Shown here: positions 1 to 10,059 of the stretch, piece by piece
Layout of the letters: each line of letters opens with the position of its first letter
Position numbering within the stretch: position 1 is the first letter of the stretch
Origin: Pyrus communis
Lineage: Eukaryota > Streptophyta > Magnoliopsida > Rosales > Rosaceae
Assembly: GCF_963583255.1 (NCBI RefSeq)
Contig: NC_084809.1
Span: 3,647,501 to 3,711,500, forward strand
Reading direction: 5' to 3'
Length of the DNA stretch: 64,000 nt
Position numbers and translations under genes: made by a program
Notes under the pieces: generated by a model
What the model was told of the DNA's origin: nothing
What the model saw: only the letters and a program-made list of their open reading frames with translations
Databases searched by the model: none

Positions 1-65
1 TTAACTAATAATCCAATCACCTACAACCACATCATTTGGTTTAAAAATTTTGGGCTTCCTATTAC
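1..65 (-). mobile_element. MITE end fragment cut by the window edge
   Basis: Read on the minus strand, this begins with GGGTAAT and continues with an A/T-rich arm containing AAACCAAATGATGTGGTT. The same order of motifs occurs in the short element at 56006-56163, so I take this as one end of a related miniature inverted-repeat element whose other end lies outside the window. Confidence 0.45.
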
Positions 66-127
66 CCTTATAAAAATTAGTAATAATTATGTGATTCATG
101 AATGACATAGTGACATAGTGACATTGT

Positions 128-585
128 TTAGAAATATGTACCGTTGATTAGTCTGTTGAATTTTTGTAGATTGACGAGCCTGGGGAGCCCCAGTCTAACG
201 ATTCCGATACTGTCCCCAAATTTACCATCTGCCCAATTTTTCAGGTGTGAGGTTTTACCACAAAAGGTCTCGATATTAGTTAGACTAGGGTAATCATATT
301 TAAAGCCACTCTTGTTGACTTTCCCCACCAATGTGGGACTGCCAACACCCTCCCTCACGTGTAACCCCATTTAGTGGTTCCTACGTGGAGATCCACACAT
401 CGGCAATTGGAACTCAGAGGTTGGCTCTAATGGAGTCCAGACTTGTTTTCAATCTTTTTTACGAAATGCATCTTAAGAACTCAGAGGCCGATTCTATGTT
501 AAGAGTCCAAGCTTGTTTCCAAGCCCACACTTCCTAGTGACAAGCCTTTGGCTTGCACAAGCCCGTAACCATGGGCTCTGATACC
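128..585 (+). repeat. LTR/TRIM-like repeat, copy 1
   Basis: First of three related units. It contains a TTTTTGTAGATTGACGAGCC-type head, a conserved block around ACCACAAAAGGTCTC, a CACGTGTAACCCCATTTAGTG block and ends at GGGCTCTGATACC, the complement of the initiator-tRNA-Met primer binding site used by plant LTR retroelements. No real coding sequence is seen. A decayed non-autonomous LTR family is the likeliest reading. Confidence 0.5.
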
Positions 586-885
586 ATGTTAAAATTTTTT
601 TAGATCGACGGGCTCGAAAGGCCCCACTTTAACGACACCAATAATGTTCCCAACTTTATCACCTGCCCAATTCGTTAGGTGTTGGGGATTACCACAAAAG
701 GCCTCAGTATTAGTTAGATTAAGGAAATCATATTTAAAGCCACCCTTGTTGACTTCCCCCACCGATGCGGGACTGCCAACACGCCCCTTCATGTGTAACC
801 CCATTTAGTGATTCACACGTGGAGATCAACACATGGGCAATTGAATTTCAAAGGTTGACTCTATGTTAAGAATCCATACTTGTTT
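586..885 (+). repeat. LTR/TRIM-like repeat, copy 2 (direct, truncated)
   Basis: Second unit in the same direction as the one before it. It shares the head TTTTTTTAGATCGACGGGCT, the ACCACAAAAGGCCTC block and the GTGTAACCCCATTTAGTG block, but lacks the PBS-like tail and stops near a CCCCGGGCCC junction, where the next unit begins in the opposite direction. Confidence 0.5.
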
Positions 886-1275
886 TCCCCGGGCCCGTTG
901 ATCTAAAAAATTTTCAACATGGTATCAGAGCCAAGGTTCGAGCTTGTGCAAGCTAACGAGCTTGTCACCAATAAGTAAACAAGCCACGACTCTTAACATA
1001 GAGTCGACCCTTGAGTTTTAATAGTCGATGTGTGGATATCTATGTGTTAACCACTAAATGGGGTTACACGTGAGGGGAAGTGTTGGAATCCCAGATCGGT
1101 GGGTGAAAAATAAAAAATAATGTGTTTAAATATGATAGCCCTACTCTAACTAATACCGAGGTCTTTTATGGTAAAACCCTACACCTGACGGATTAGACAT
1201 GTAGTAAAGTTGATGACAATATCGATGTCGTTAGTGGAGCCCCACGAGCCCATCGATCCAAAAATCCAACATATT
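886..1275 (-). repeat. LTR/TRIM-like repeat, copy 3 (inverted)
   Basis: The same family in inverted orientation. On the plus strand it opens with CATGGTATCAGAGCC (PBS-type motif) and carries GGGGTTACACGTGAGG and AAAACCCTACACCTGACG, the reverse complements of blocks in the two direct copies. The head-to-head arrangement suggests nested insertion or local rearrangement. Confidence 0.5.
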
Positions 1276-1419
1276 CATGCACAAGACCAAGTTTTCCTCT
1301 TATTCATGCACAATAGTATAGTTTCTTTCTTTGATCAAGGGGATGCACAATATATATTATACAATTAATATGGGCTATTTTTTATTAATTGTGTTGATGC
1401 ACAAAATCAGCAAGGACAT

Positions 1420-1870
1420 TGGTACAACAGAAAGTGTCAAGTTTGTGACCTTCGCCAGATTGCTCCGGTCACTAATGTGGATAAGTATGTAAAGATATAG
1501 AGACAGGTAAGTAAACACAAGATGTACGTGGTTCACCCAGATTGGTTACGTCTATGGAGTAGAGGAGTTCTCATTAATTGTGAAGGGTTTGCACAAATAC
1601 ATAGGTTCAAGCTCTCATTTAGTGACTTCTAGTGAATAGTTTAGTACAAATGACATTAGGGATTATTGTGGGAGAATGATCCCCTTTTATAGAAGAGAGT
1701 TTCTAGCTTAGTTCTGACATTGACACGTGTTGTGCTGTGATTGGCCTATGATATCGACACGTGTTGCGCTATGATTGGCCTCCTAGTTGGAGGGAAAGTC
1801 TTGTGGATCCTTGACGGTATACTGTAGACCGGTGCTCAGTAGTTTCAGGATTTGTCAAGTATGGTACGGA
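1420..1870. repeat. Interspersed repeat upstream of the first MMP gene
   Basis: A stretch without coding capacity. It contains two near copies (starting about 1715 and 1747) of a 32-bp unit with GACACGTGTTG and TGATTGGCC, and a block with GTACGTGGTTCACCCAGATT that I recall as a common motif in apple-type repeats (recollection, not searched). It ends about 50 bp before the MMP TATA-like box, so it may supply upstream sequence to that gene. Confidence 0.35.
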
Positions 1871-1917
1871 CAAATTGAAACATTTTAATCCATGAATCTA
1901 CTCTCAAAACAAATAAG

Positions 1918-1925
1918 TATAAATA
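1918..1925 (+). promoter_or_regulatory. TATA-like box of the first MMP gene
   Basis: TATAAATA about 70 bp before the ATG at 1994, a plausible core promoter spacing for a plant gene with a short leader. The tandem copy at 12669 has no equivalent because transposon sequence replaces its upstream flank. Confidence 0.4.
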
Positions 1926-1993
1926 AATAAACGAAAGAAGTGGAAAAATTATATTTTCCATATACATTTTGAGTAGCGTTTTCTGAGAGACAA

Positions 1994-2887
1994 ATGGCCA
2001 CAAATATTCTTTGCAATCGGTTGGGAGCTTTACTTTTCCTTCTAGCAATTCATGTCTTCATAGTTCAGTCAGTTCAAAATGAAGAGGGGAAGACAATGGG
2101 GCTTGATGAGCTTAGAAGCTACCTGTGGTCCTTCGGATACCTAAATGACAGCAGTTCGAAAAACTCCAGCAATTTTAACAGCAGTTTGGAATTTGATGAC
2201 GTTTTGGAAACTGCACTGAAAAGTTTCCAAAAAATATATCATTTGAATGTCACAGGAAAGCTTGATTCCAGTACGGTTGACCTAATAAGCACTCCAAGGT
2301 GTGGTATGCCTGATAATTTTGTCAACCTAAATGCAACGGAACAACGTACACATGGTGTTCGTATGGGTTCTTATTATACTTTCTTCAATGGAAACTTGAG
2401 ATGGCCACCCACAAAGCGCCATCTTACCTATAAATTCAACGCTGGAGCAAATAATCCTGTTGGGCCATATGCATTATCGATGGCATGTCGACAAGCATTT
2501 GATCTATGGGCGAAAGTTACCAAATTTGCATTTCATGAGGTAGGGCCAAGTTCACCAGCTGACATTTTGATTAGCTTTCAACGCCGGGACCATGGAGATG
2601 GGAGCCCATTTGACGGTCCCGGTAAGGTTTTGGCGCATGCTTTTGCTCCCACGGATGGAAGGCTGCACTTGGATGCAGATGAGAATTGGAGCTTCAGGCC
2701 TCCAAGTAAGAACCAGTTTGACCTGGTGTGGGTGGCTACGCACGAATTAGGGCATGTTCTTGGACTTATGCATAGTACATTTTCTGATGCCATTATGTAT
2801 GCCTATGTTGCTGCTGGGAGGACTAGAAGGGCGTTGCACAGTGATGATATTGCAGGGATAAAAGCTTTGTACCACCTGCGACCATAG
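1994..2887 (+). CDS. Secreted plant matrix metalloproteinase (matrixin, family M10A), tandem copy 1
   Basis: Single-exon gene for 297 residues, a zinc endopeptidase expected to act in the apoplast. A hydrophobic signal peptide spans about residues 1-27, followed by a peptidoglycan-binding-like propeptide and the cysteine switch PRCGMPD with Cys103, which keeps the zymogen inactive. The catalytic domain carries HELGHVLGLMHS: His250, Glu251, His254 and His260 bind zinc or catalyse, and the Met-turn is DAIMY with Met268. It ends at ALYHLRP without the hydrophobic GPI/membrane tail found in several plant MMPs, so a soluble secreted enzyme is inferred. There is no hemopexin domain, as usual in plants. 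A copia element starts 17 bp after the stop, so the 3' UTR must end in LTR sequence. A tandem paralogue lies about 10 kb downstream. Confidence 0.93.
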   Translation: MATNILCNRLGALLFLLAIHVFIVQSVQNEEGKTMGLDELRSYLWSFGYLNDSSSKNSSNFNSSLEFDDVLETALKSFQKIYHLNVTGKLDSSTVDLISTPRCGMPDNFVNLNATEQRTHGVRMGSYYTFFNGNLRWPPTKRHLTYKFNAGANNPVGPYALSMACRQAFDLWAKVTKFAFHEVGPSSPADILISFQRRDHGDGSPFDGPGKVLAHAFAPTDGRLHLDADENWSFRPPSKNQFDLVWVATHELGHVLGLMHSTFSDAIMYAYVAAGRTRRALHSDDIAGIKALYHLRP

Positions 2888-2904
2888 AGGAAACATGCTT
2901 AAAT

Positions 2905-3347
2905 TGTTGGAAATTCAACTCAAAACAAGTTGGTGCTAGCCATTGTTGAAAATCAATGTCAAAGTTAGGCATTGAAAGTTAGGCAATGTTAGGTATGGTT
3001 GAATAAAAATTATTAGGTGCAATTAATGTGTTTTGTGTTGTAATAAATAATCTTAGTTTAATCATTTGGTTTCCTATAAATACCCAAGTTCTCAAGCATT
3101 GTAAATCATCCCATCCCACTTCCAATTGTGAAGAAGCTTGTAAGCTTTCTTATTCCAATAGTTTGTAAACCTTTTTCATATATCAAAGTTCAAGTGTTTT
3201 GCCAAAGCTTGTTGCTTCCCTCCTTTCTCTATTTCTTTCTTTGTCCAATTTTATTTGAGAGTGCAAAGAGAAAGAGGTGTGATAGAGTTTGTAAACTTAT
3301 CACCCACATATTTTGGTATTGAGTTAGTAAACTGTCAAATACCAACA
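2905..3347 (+). repeat. 5' LTR of the copia element
   Basis: 443 bp bounded by TG...CA. It contains AATAAA hexamers near 3002 and 3042 and a TATAAA box at 3075-3080. The TATA box would drive the retroelement transcript; the hexamers could terminate transcripts from the MMP gene 17 bp upstream (inference). Confidence 0.96.
3075..3080 (+). promoter_or_regulatory. TATA box in the 5' LTR
   Basis: CCTATAAATACCC is a strong TATA context inside the U3 part of the LTR. The same sequence recurs at 7597-7602 in the 3' LTR, where it could drive read-out transcription into downstream DNA. Confidence 0.55.
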
Positions 3348-3349
3348 AT

Positions 3350-3362
3350 TGGTATCAGAGCC
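3350..3362 (+). other. Primer binding site (initiator tRNA-Met)
   Basis: TGGTATCAGAGCC begins 2 bp after the 5' LTR. It is complementary to the 3' end of plant initiator tRNA-Met, the standard primer for copia reverse transcription. Confidence 0.9.
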
Positions 3363-3391
3363 AGAATACCATTCTGGCAGGTGCAGCAGTT

Positions 3392-6300
3392 ATGGCGTCC
3401 AACTTAGTGCAACTCCAAGTTCCCACATTGAAGAAAGAAAATTATGAAAGATGGTGCATCCAATTCAAAGCATTGTTTGGATCACAGGAGCTATGGGAAG
3501 TTGTCAGTAGTGGGTATGTTGTACCCACTGCCGAGCAAGAAGCCGTATATACTGCGGATCAAAGGAACACTCTCAAGGACTTACGAAAGAAGGACCAAAA
3601 GGCGATGTATCTTCTATACCAGGGTTTGGAAGATTCAACGTTCGAGAAGGTTGCAGAAGCAACAACGAGCAAGCAAGTATGGGATACACTCAGTACAATC
3701 TACAAAGGAGTAGATCGAGTCAAGAAAGTGAGGTTACAATCACTTCGAGCAGATTTTGAAACTGCTCATATGAATGAAGGGGAGAGCATCTCCGACTATC
3801 ACTCAAGGCTCATTGTGATAGTAAATCAGATGAGGAGAAATGGCGAGAGACTCGATGAAGTACGAGTTGTGGAGAAGATACTCCGGTCACTCACATCTAA
3901 GTTTGAGCATGTGGTGACTGCCATTGAGGAATCCAAGGATTTGGAGGTGATGAGCGCAGAAGAGCTACTAGGATCCCTCCTAGTTCACGAGCAACGCATT
4001 CAGAAGAATGCAAGCCCCACAACGCTAGAGCAAGCTTTGGAGTCAAAGTTGAATATTGACAAACCAAATAAAGGTCGTGGGCAGTGGAACTCACGTCGTG
4101 GGAGCTCATCCAACCGTAGCCGAGGACGAGCCCGAGGAAGAGGTCTAGGCTATGCACAAAATCAAGGTCAGTCTCAGGAGTGGAGATCTACTCGAGGAAA
4201 GGCGCATATCCAGTGTCACAACTGTAAGCAATATGGACATTATGCCAATGAATGTTCACATAAAAATGGTGAGCATGTCAACATGGCAGAATCAAGTGGA
4301 AATACTGATGAAGAACTTACAGTCTTACTAGCACACCATGATTCCAGTAGCCAACAAGATGTTTGGTATTTGGACTCTGGTGCAAGCAATCACATGTGTG
4401 GAAAGAAGGAGTTTTTTGCCGAACTCAAAAAAGGGGCCTATGGATCTGTAAGTCTTGGTGACTCCTCAAAGTTGCCAGTTGAAGGCAAAGGGAAGATCAA
4501 GATCATCCAGAAGGATGGAAGAGAAGAATACATCTCCGATACCTACTACATACCAGGTATGAAGAGCAACATTCTGAGCATTGGTCAACTGCTCCAGAAA
4601 GGGTACATTATACATATGGAGAACATGCTTCTCACTCTCAGGAATGCAAGGAGAAAGCTTATTGCACGTGTTCGAATGTCAAAGAACCGGATGTTTCCGT
4701 TGAATTTGAACACAAAGATTGGAAGCTGCAACATCGGTGTAATGGAAGATGAGTCATGGAAATGGCATCTTCGATTTGGCCATCTTAATTTCAATGGCCT
4801 AAAGTTGCTGTCAAGTGGAGGAATGGTTCGTGGTCTACCCCAGATTGAAGCCACACGCCAAGTATGTGAAGGTTGTGTGCTTGGCAAGCAAGCACGACTA
4901 TCGTTCCCTGTTGGTGATACATGGAGAGCAAAGGCACCACTGCAGTTGGTGCACACAGATATATGTGGTCCATTGGATCCCATGTCTTATGGAGGTAATA
5001 GGTATTTTATTACCTTCATTGATGATTTCAGTAGAAAGACTTGGGTCTATTTTCTCAAGGAGAAGTCAGCTGCCCTAAAAATTTTCAAGGAGTTCAAGGC
5101 ACTCACAGAGGCAGAAAGTAACCACAAGCTTGTGGCTGTGAGATCAGATAGAGGTGGAGAGTACACCTCCAATGCTTTCCAAGCATACTGCAAGGAGCAA
5201 GGAATTAGGCATCAACTTACTGCTGCCTATACCCCACAGCAAAATGGAATAGCCGAAAGAAAGAATCGAACCATCCTTGACATGACAAGGTCCATGCTTA
5301 AGGAGAAGAATTTGCCAAAAGAGTTATGGGCAGAAGCTGTAGCTTGTTCGATTTATTTGTTGAATCGATGTCCAACAAAGAGTGTCAAGAGGATGACACC
5401 ACAAGAGGCTTGGAGTGGATACAAGCCGAATGTTACACACCTAAGAATTTTTGGGTGTGTTGCATATGCTCAAGTTCCAGAAGCCAAGAGGAGGAAACTT
5501 GATGATAGAGGTGAGAAGTGTGTGTTTGTGGGCTATAGTGAAGAGTCCAAGGCATACAAGCTCTACAACCCACTAACTGGCAAACTAGTGGTTAGTAGAG
5601 ATGTCATCTTCAGTGAGGAAGAGACATGGACGTGGAACAACAAAGAAGTCAGTAAAGAGAAGATCGTCTCCACTAATTTTGAAGAACCAGAAGTTGTACC
5701 ACCGATTGAGCAACAGCCTGCTCAAACAATCACAACAACTCCAGTGCACAGAATTGCAAGGAGTGGTCCTACATCTAGTGAGGAAGGCAGCTCCTCAACT
5801 CCAGTGAGGTTAAGGAGTCTCACAGAGATTTATGGACAAGAAGAAGAAGAAGAAACCAACCTTTTCTGCTTGTATGCAGACCACGAGCCTTTCTCATTCA
5901 ATGAAGCTGTGGAAGAAGATTGTTGGAAGAAAGCCATGGAAGAAGAGATCCATGCCATCGAGAAGAATGACACTTGGGAGCTGACAAAGCTCCCACCAAA
6001 TCAGAAGGCTATTGGTGTCAAGTGGGTTTACAAGATCAAACGCACTGCAGATGGGAGTGTGGATCGATACAAATCAAGGCTTGTAGCAAAGGGCTACAAA
6101 CAGAAGTATGGAGTGGACTATGATGAAGTCTATGCTCCAGTTGCGAGACTTGACACGGTAAGATTGCTAATCTCTCTTGCCGCACATCATAAATGGAAAA
6201 TTTATCAACTAGATGTCAAGTCAGCCTTCCTTAATGGAGTACTTGAGGAAGAAGTGTACGTGGAACAACCGGAAGGCTTCCAAGTACAAGGAGAAGAAGA

Positions 6301-7414
6301 TAAGGTGTATCGTTTGAAGAAGGCTTTGTACGGCCTCAAGCAAGCACCACGAGCTTGGAACTCAAGGATCGACAACTACCTTCACCAAAATGGATTTCAG
6401 AAATGTCCATACGAGCATTCAGTTTACATGAAGAATGGTGAAAAAGGGGAGTTCTTAATTATTTGTCTCTATGTAGATGATTTATTGTTTACAGGAAACA
6501 ATGAGGCAATGTTCCATGAGTTCAAGCAATCCATGTTCAGTGAGTTCGAGATGACTGACAATGGATTAATGTCATACTTTCTTGGCATAGAAGTGAAGCA
6601 AGAAAGTGATGGTATCTACATCTCTCAACAAAGGTACATGAGAGACATATTGAAGAAGTTCAATATGGACAAGTGCAACACTGTCAATACCCCAGTCGCA
6701 ACTGGATTGAAGCTGTCCAAAGGAGGAGAGGGTGAGTTTGTAAACTCAACAGTGTACAAAAGCCTCGTTGGAAGCCTAAGGTACCTTACAATCACAAGAC
6801 CTGATATAGTTTATGGTGTTGGACTCGTGAGTCGATACATGGAAACACCAAGGGAGTCTCATTGGCTGGCCGCCAAGAGAATTTTGAGGTACATAAGAGG
6901 CACTCTAAACTATGGTCTATTTTATAATTTTGGTGAAGATGCAAAATTATTTGGTTATTCAGATAGTGATTGGGGAGGTGACCAAGATGAAAGGAAAAGC
7001 ACAACTGGCTATGTGTTTTTTCTAGGATCAACAGCTTTCTCATGGACTTCAAAGAAGCAATCAATTGTTGCTTTGTCATCATGTGAAGCCGAGTATGTTG
7101 CTGTAGCCTCAACCGTGTGTGAGGCAATTTGGTTAAGAAATCTGTTGAAGTCAGTGTGTCATCCACAAGTGGAATCGACTGTGATTCACGTAGATAACGT
7201 GTCTGCAATCAAACTTGCAAAGAATCCTGTTCAACATGGAAGGAGCAAGCACATTGATACCAGGTTCCATTTTCTAAGGGACCATGTGAAGCAAAAGACA
7301 ATTGAACTTGTCTACTGTCACACCAAGGAACAAGTGGCAGACATCTTCACAAAGCCATTGTCAATTGAAACATTCCGGCTACTGCGTGAAATGCTAGGAA
7401 TGAAGGCGTTTTGA
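3392..7414 (+). CDS. Copia gag-pol polyprotein, 1340 aa, intact
   Basis: One open frame for the retrotransposon's capsid and enzymes. The gag region (about residues 1-270) has the [13 protein letters not shown] start seen in plant copia gag and an Arg/Gly-rich stretch before a CCHC zinc knuckle at Cys275-Cys288. Aspartic protease: DSGAS with Asp328. Integrase: HHCC zinc site (His459, His464, Cys492, Cys495), then catalytic Asp523, Asp586 and Glu622, with 35 residues between the last two as usual. Reverse transcriptase: YVDD with Asp1029/Asp1030. RNase H: Asp1191 in SDSDW and a SSCEAEY motif, ending in a DIFTKPL tail. No stop or frameshift is seen, so the element may be autonomous. The ATG follows the PBS by about 30 bp. 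Confidence 0.96.
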   Translation: MASNLVQLQVPTLKKENYERWCIQFKALFGSQELWEVVSSGYVVPTAEQEAVYTADQRNTLKDLRKKDQKAMYLLYQGLEDSTFEKVAEATTSKQVWDTLSTIYKGVDRVKKVRLQSLRADFETAHMNEGESISDYHSRLIVIVNQMRRNGERLDEVRVVEKILRSLTSKFEHVVTAIEESKDLEVMSAEELLGSLLVHEQRIQKNASPTTLEQALESKLNIDKPNKGRGQWNSRRGSSSNRSRGRARGRGLGYAQNQGQSQEWRSTRGKAHIQCHNCKQYGHYANECSHKNGEHVNMAESSGNTDEELTVLLAHHDSSSQQDVWYLDSGASNHMCGKKEFFAELKKGAYGSVSLGDSSKLPVEGKGKIKIIQKDGREEYISDTYYIPGMKSNILSIGQLLQKGYIIHMENMLLTLRNARRKLIARVRMSKNRMFPLNLNTKIGSCNIGVMEDESWKWHLRFGHLNFNGLKLLSSGGMVRGLPQIEATRQVCEGCVLGKQARLSFPVGDTWRAKAPLQLVHTDICGPLDPMSYGGNRYFITFIDDFSRKTWVYFLKEKSAALKIFKEFKALTEAESNHKLVAVRSDRGGEYTSNAFQAYCKEQGIRHQLTAAYTPQQNGIAERKNRTILDMTRSMLKEKNLPKELWAEAVACSIYLLNRCPTKSVKRMTPQEAWSGYKPNVTHLRIFGCVAYAQVPEAKRRKLDDRGEKCVFVGYSEESKAYKLYNPLTGKLVVSRDVIFSEEETWTWNNKEVSKEKIVSTNFEEPEVVPPIEQQPAQTITTTPVHRIARSGPTSSEEGSSSTPVRLRSLTEIYGQEEEEETNLFCLYADHEPFSFNEAVEEDCWKKAMEEEIHAIEKNDTWELTKLPPNQKAIGVKWVYKIKRTADGSVDRYKSRLVAKGYKQKYGVDYDEVYAPVARLDTVRLLISLAAHHKWKIYQLDVKSAFLNGVLEEEVYVEQPEGFQVQGEEDKVYRLKKALYGLKQAPRAWNSRIDNYLHQNGFQKCPYEHSVYMKNGEKGEFLIICLYVDDLLFTGNNEAMFHEFKQSMFSEFEMTDNGLMSYFLGIEVKQESDGIYISQQRYMRDILKKFNMDKCNTVNTPVATGLKLSKGGEGEFVNSTVYKSLVGSLRYLTITRPDIVYGVGLVSRYMETPRESHWLAAKRILRYIRGTLNYGLFYNFGEDAKLFGYSDSDWGGDQDERKSTTGYVFFLGSTAFSWTSKKQSIVALSSCEAEYVAVASTVCEAIWLRNLLKSVCHPQVESTVIHVDNVSAIKLAKNPVQHGRSKHIDTRFHFLRDHVKQKTIELVYCHTKEQVADIFTKPLSIETFRLLREMLGMKAF

Positions 7415-7417
7415 TTT

Positions 7418-7426
7418 GAGGAGGTG
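7418..7426 (+). other. Polypurine tract of the copia element
   Basis: GAGGAGGTG directly before the 3' LTR, three bases after the gag-pol stop codon. It is the expected plus-strand priming site. Confidence 0.8.
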
Positions 7427-7869
7427 TGTTGGAAATTCAACTCAAAACAAGTTGGTGCTAGCCATTGTTGAAAATCAATGTCAAAGTTAGGCATTGAAAG
7501 TTAGGCAATGTTAGGTATGGTTGAATAAAAATTATTAGGTGCAATTAATGTGTTTTGTGTTGTAATAAATAATCTTAGTTTAATCATTTGGTTTCCTATA
7601 AATACCCAAGTTCTCAAGCATTGTAAATCATCCCATCCCACTTCCAATTGTGAAGAAGCTTGTAAGCTTTCTTATTCCAATAGTTTGTAAACCTTTTTCA
7701 TATATCAAAGTTCAAGTGTTTTGCCAAAGCTTGTTGCTTCCCTCCTTTCTCTATTTCTTTCTTTGTCCAATTTTATTTGAGAGTGCAAAGAGAAAGAGGT
7801 GTGATAGAGTTTGTAAACTTATCACCCACATATTTTGGTATTGAGTTAGTAAACTGTCAAATACCAACA
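7427..7869 (+). repeat. 3' LTR of the copia element
   Basis: 443 bp, read as the same sequence as the 5' LTR with no difference found by eye. It is followed by the second TAAAT target copy and then by sequence matching the 3' flank of the tandem MMP copy. Confidence 0.96.
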
Positions 7870-7874
7870 TAAAT

Positions 7875-8100
7875 TGGATTCTACATGACAATGATATATT
7901 TGATTATTCTAATACAATATATAGTGCCGTAATTGCCGTGTGAAATGTGAGCAATGTCAAGGGGCTCAAATTCTATATGACAAAAGATGTACACAACCAA
8001 CATTCACTAATATAACAGTATCGATTATAGACTGATACAACTCTTCAATTAATTTGATCTCTTTTAGTGAGGTCACCATTGATGTATTGGGTGTTTTACA
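7875..8100. other. 3' flank of MMP copy 1, no gene seen
   Basis: The first 45 bp or so continue the MMP 3' flank interrupted by the retrotransposon and match 13570-13610 after the second MMP gene. The remainder is AT-rich with no recognisable feature. Confidence 0.5.
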
Positions 8101-8420
8101 TGCATTATCGATTGTGTGTAAATGAACGGCTAATTATAACGTACTTTATCTTTATCGGGTACTTAACTGATTAATGCTTAATACCCTTGGTTGTCGCTAC
8201 TTAGTATTGTCATCTGGTGGTATTCCTCTTCACTTGTAAGTGAAAGGTCTTAAATTTGAATGCATTATCGATTGTGTGTAAATGAACGGCTAATTATAAC
8301 GTACTTTATCTTTATCGGGTACTTAACTGATTAATGCTTAATACCCTTGGTTGTCGCTACTTAGTATTGTCATCTGGTGGTATTCCTCTTCACTTGTAAG
8401 TGAAATGTCTTAGATTTGAA
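8101..8420 (+). repeat. 160-bp tandem duplication, two copies
   Basis: 8101-8260 and 8261-8420 are direct copies starting TGCATTATCG. I found two differences, at 8246/8406 and 8253/8413. Near identity points to a recent duplication. No coding potential is apparent. Confidence 0.93.
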
Positions 8421-9020
8421 TTTTGTGGATGACGAATTTGATTCCAAATTAGGTTTTGCCCGTTGTGTAGCTTAGTCGAAATCCCTCCTCCCCTAAGGGT
8501 AAAATATAAGGAAAACTAATGAAAAAAACTTCAAAACTTTGAGTTTTAACCAAAAATTAAACCAGCATATAACTTTATTTAATGATAAGGACGAGAAAGA
8601 AAATAAAAAACAAAAAACAAAAAAAAACCTAACTAAAGGCGCGTGCTAAGAGCACCCAACCAATCCTTCAGTTGCATAACCCTTTGACATAATCCAAGCA
8701 TATTTTATTCCTCTAAAATTAAAATTTCAAATTGAAGTGGGTTTCATTCGATTCAAAACCATATCTGGCAGTATGGTTGGGAGGGAATCAGTCAGGTGTG
8801 GGTTGGGATGGTTGGGGGGTAAGGGTGGGGCAACATCATTGGACTCATCACCCATTTTCCTAGTAATGATATTGAGCTATTAGCCATACATGACTTTAAC
8901 GGCATGGACGTTGATCTCTATCATGGTTTATTTATTTATTTTTATTTATTTTTTTTATTTAAAATCTTTTTATTGCATTCTCGTGAAAGAACTTGAAAAT
9001 CTGGGACGAGCATTTACCGT
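8421..9020. other. Intergenic stretch with a G-run cluster
   Basis: No gene seen. It holds A-rich runs near 8590-8630, and at 8800-8830 several G runs of three or more separated by short loops (a G-quadruplex-type pattern), then T-rich sequence near 8930-8970. Confidence 0.4.
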
Positions 9021-9228
9021 TAAGTTTTATAAACATTGTAGAAAGTTTCATAAACAGTGTCGTATCGTTAAATTTTATAAACAGTGTAGTACTGTTAAGT
9101 TTCATAAACAGCCCAGTAAGTGTCATAAATAGTGTAGTAAGTTTTATAAACAGTGTAGTAAGTTTCATAAATAGTGTAGTACCATTAAGTTTTATAAACA
9201 ATGTAGTAAGTTTCATAAACAGTTTGTG
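9021..9228. repeat. Degenerate minisatellite, about nine units of 21-27 bp
   Basis: Repeats of AAGTTTYATAAACAGTGTAGT with insertions of 4-6 bp between some units. It produces short repetitive open frames on both strands (for example INSVVSF-type repeats) that are a by-product of the repeat and are not taken as genes. Confidence 0.85.
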
Positions 9229-10059
9229 TGAGGGGCACGCAGGTCCACACGTCAGTTTTTATTTTTATTTTTAAATATTAAAATTATGTCTTTTCATTAA
9301 AATTTAAGTTTTTTGTCATTTTTATTAAAATTTAAGTCTTTTTCATTAAATAAAGTTATATCATAGTTTTTTTATTAAGATAAACTTAGTCCAAACTCTT
9401 TTCATGAAAGTTTCCTAAAATATATCTTTTACTAAAATAAAAAAATAAATACCCTTGGTTGTCATTAATAATATTGGCAACAACATTTGAGGGTATATAT
9501 CTCCTCAATTGGTTTAGGAAAAAAAATCAATTATATAAGATTGATCTTGTACTTTAGTCTTTCTGTTGATATGGTGTTTATTTATAACTAAACTGACATT
9601 GTTTTAATCTTCATATATGTTTCGAGACTCGCTGAACTTTAAATATAAGAGAAAACCAGCAAGTTACAAAAACATCGACGATTTGATAAAATTTATGATT
9701 TAAACGTTCAGTAAATGCTACCAACACTAAACCTTTAGTAGTTAATATTTATAAAAATTTGTAATAATATGTAATTCATGGATGGCATAACAATTTTAAA
9801 GACACAAATTAACCACATGTAATAGGAAGGCGACACATAAAATATATGCTCTAGATAACGATTTTACCTTTGATGTTGTGAGTAGATCACAAATTTATTC
9901 TAAGGGAATAAGGCGTAGTTTGTTCTAAGGTAAATGGGCTTTCATGCCACTAATGAACCATGGACTCTCCGGGCCACCATGGTGTGGGTCATGGACTCTC
10001 TGTGCCGCCAATGACACATTTTATGGCTCTCCAGGCTGCTCATAATATGTTATGCCATT
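9229..10059. other. Intergenic, no gene seen
   Basis: AT-rich sequence with runs of T and repeated ATTAAAATTTAAG-type words near 9290-9350. A 45-bp piece near 9745 (TTTATAAAAATTTGTAATAA then a CATGGATGGCAT block) resembles 70-115 at the window start, so it belongs to a shared repeat. Confidence 0.35.

Larger units (their letters stand above)
2905..7869 (+). mobile_element. Intact Ty1/copia LTR retrotransposon
   Basis: A complete 4,965-bp element: two 443-bp LTRs (TGTTGG...CCAACA) that I read as identical, a tRNA-Met primer binding site, one uninterrupted 1340-codon gag-pol frame and a polypurine tract. It is flanked by a perfect 5-bp target duplication TAAAT (2900-2904 and 7870-7874). Domain order protease-integrase-RT-RNase H identifies copia. 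Identical LTRs and an open frame imply a very recent insertion. It lies in the same direction as the upstream MMP gene. The lineage within copia was not determined. Confidence 0.97.

Noticed and set aside
3128..3322. 64-codon frame present identically in both copia LTRs
   Set aside because: It lies wholly in the LTR, has no known counterpart and is repeated only because the LTRs are identical.
4585..7208. Antisense open frames of 60-138 codons within the copia polyprotein
   Set aside because: They mirror the gag-pol frame and show no protein features of their own.
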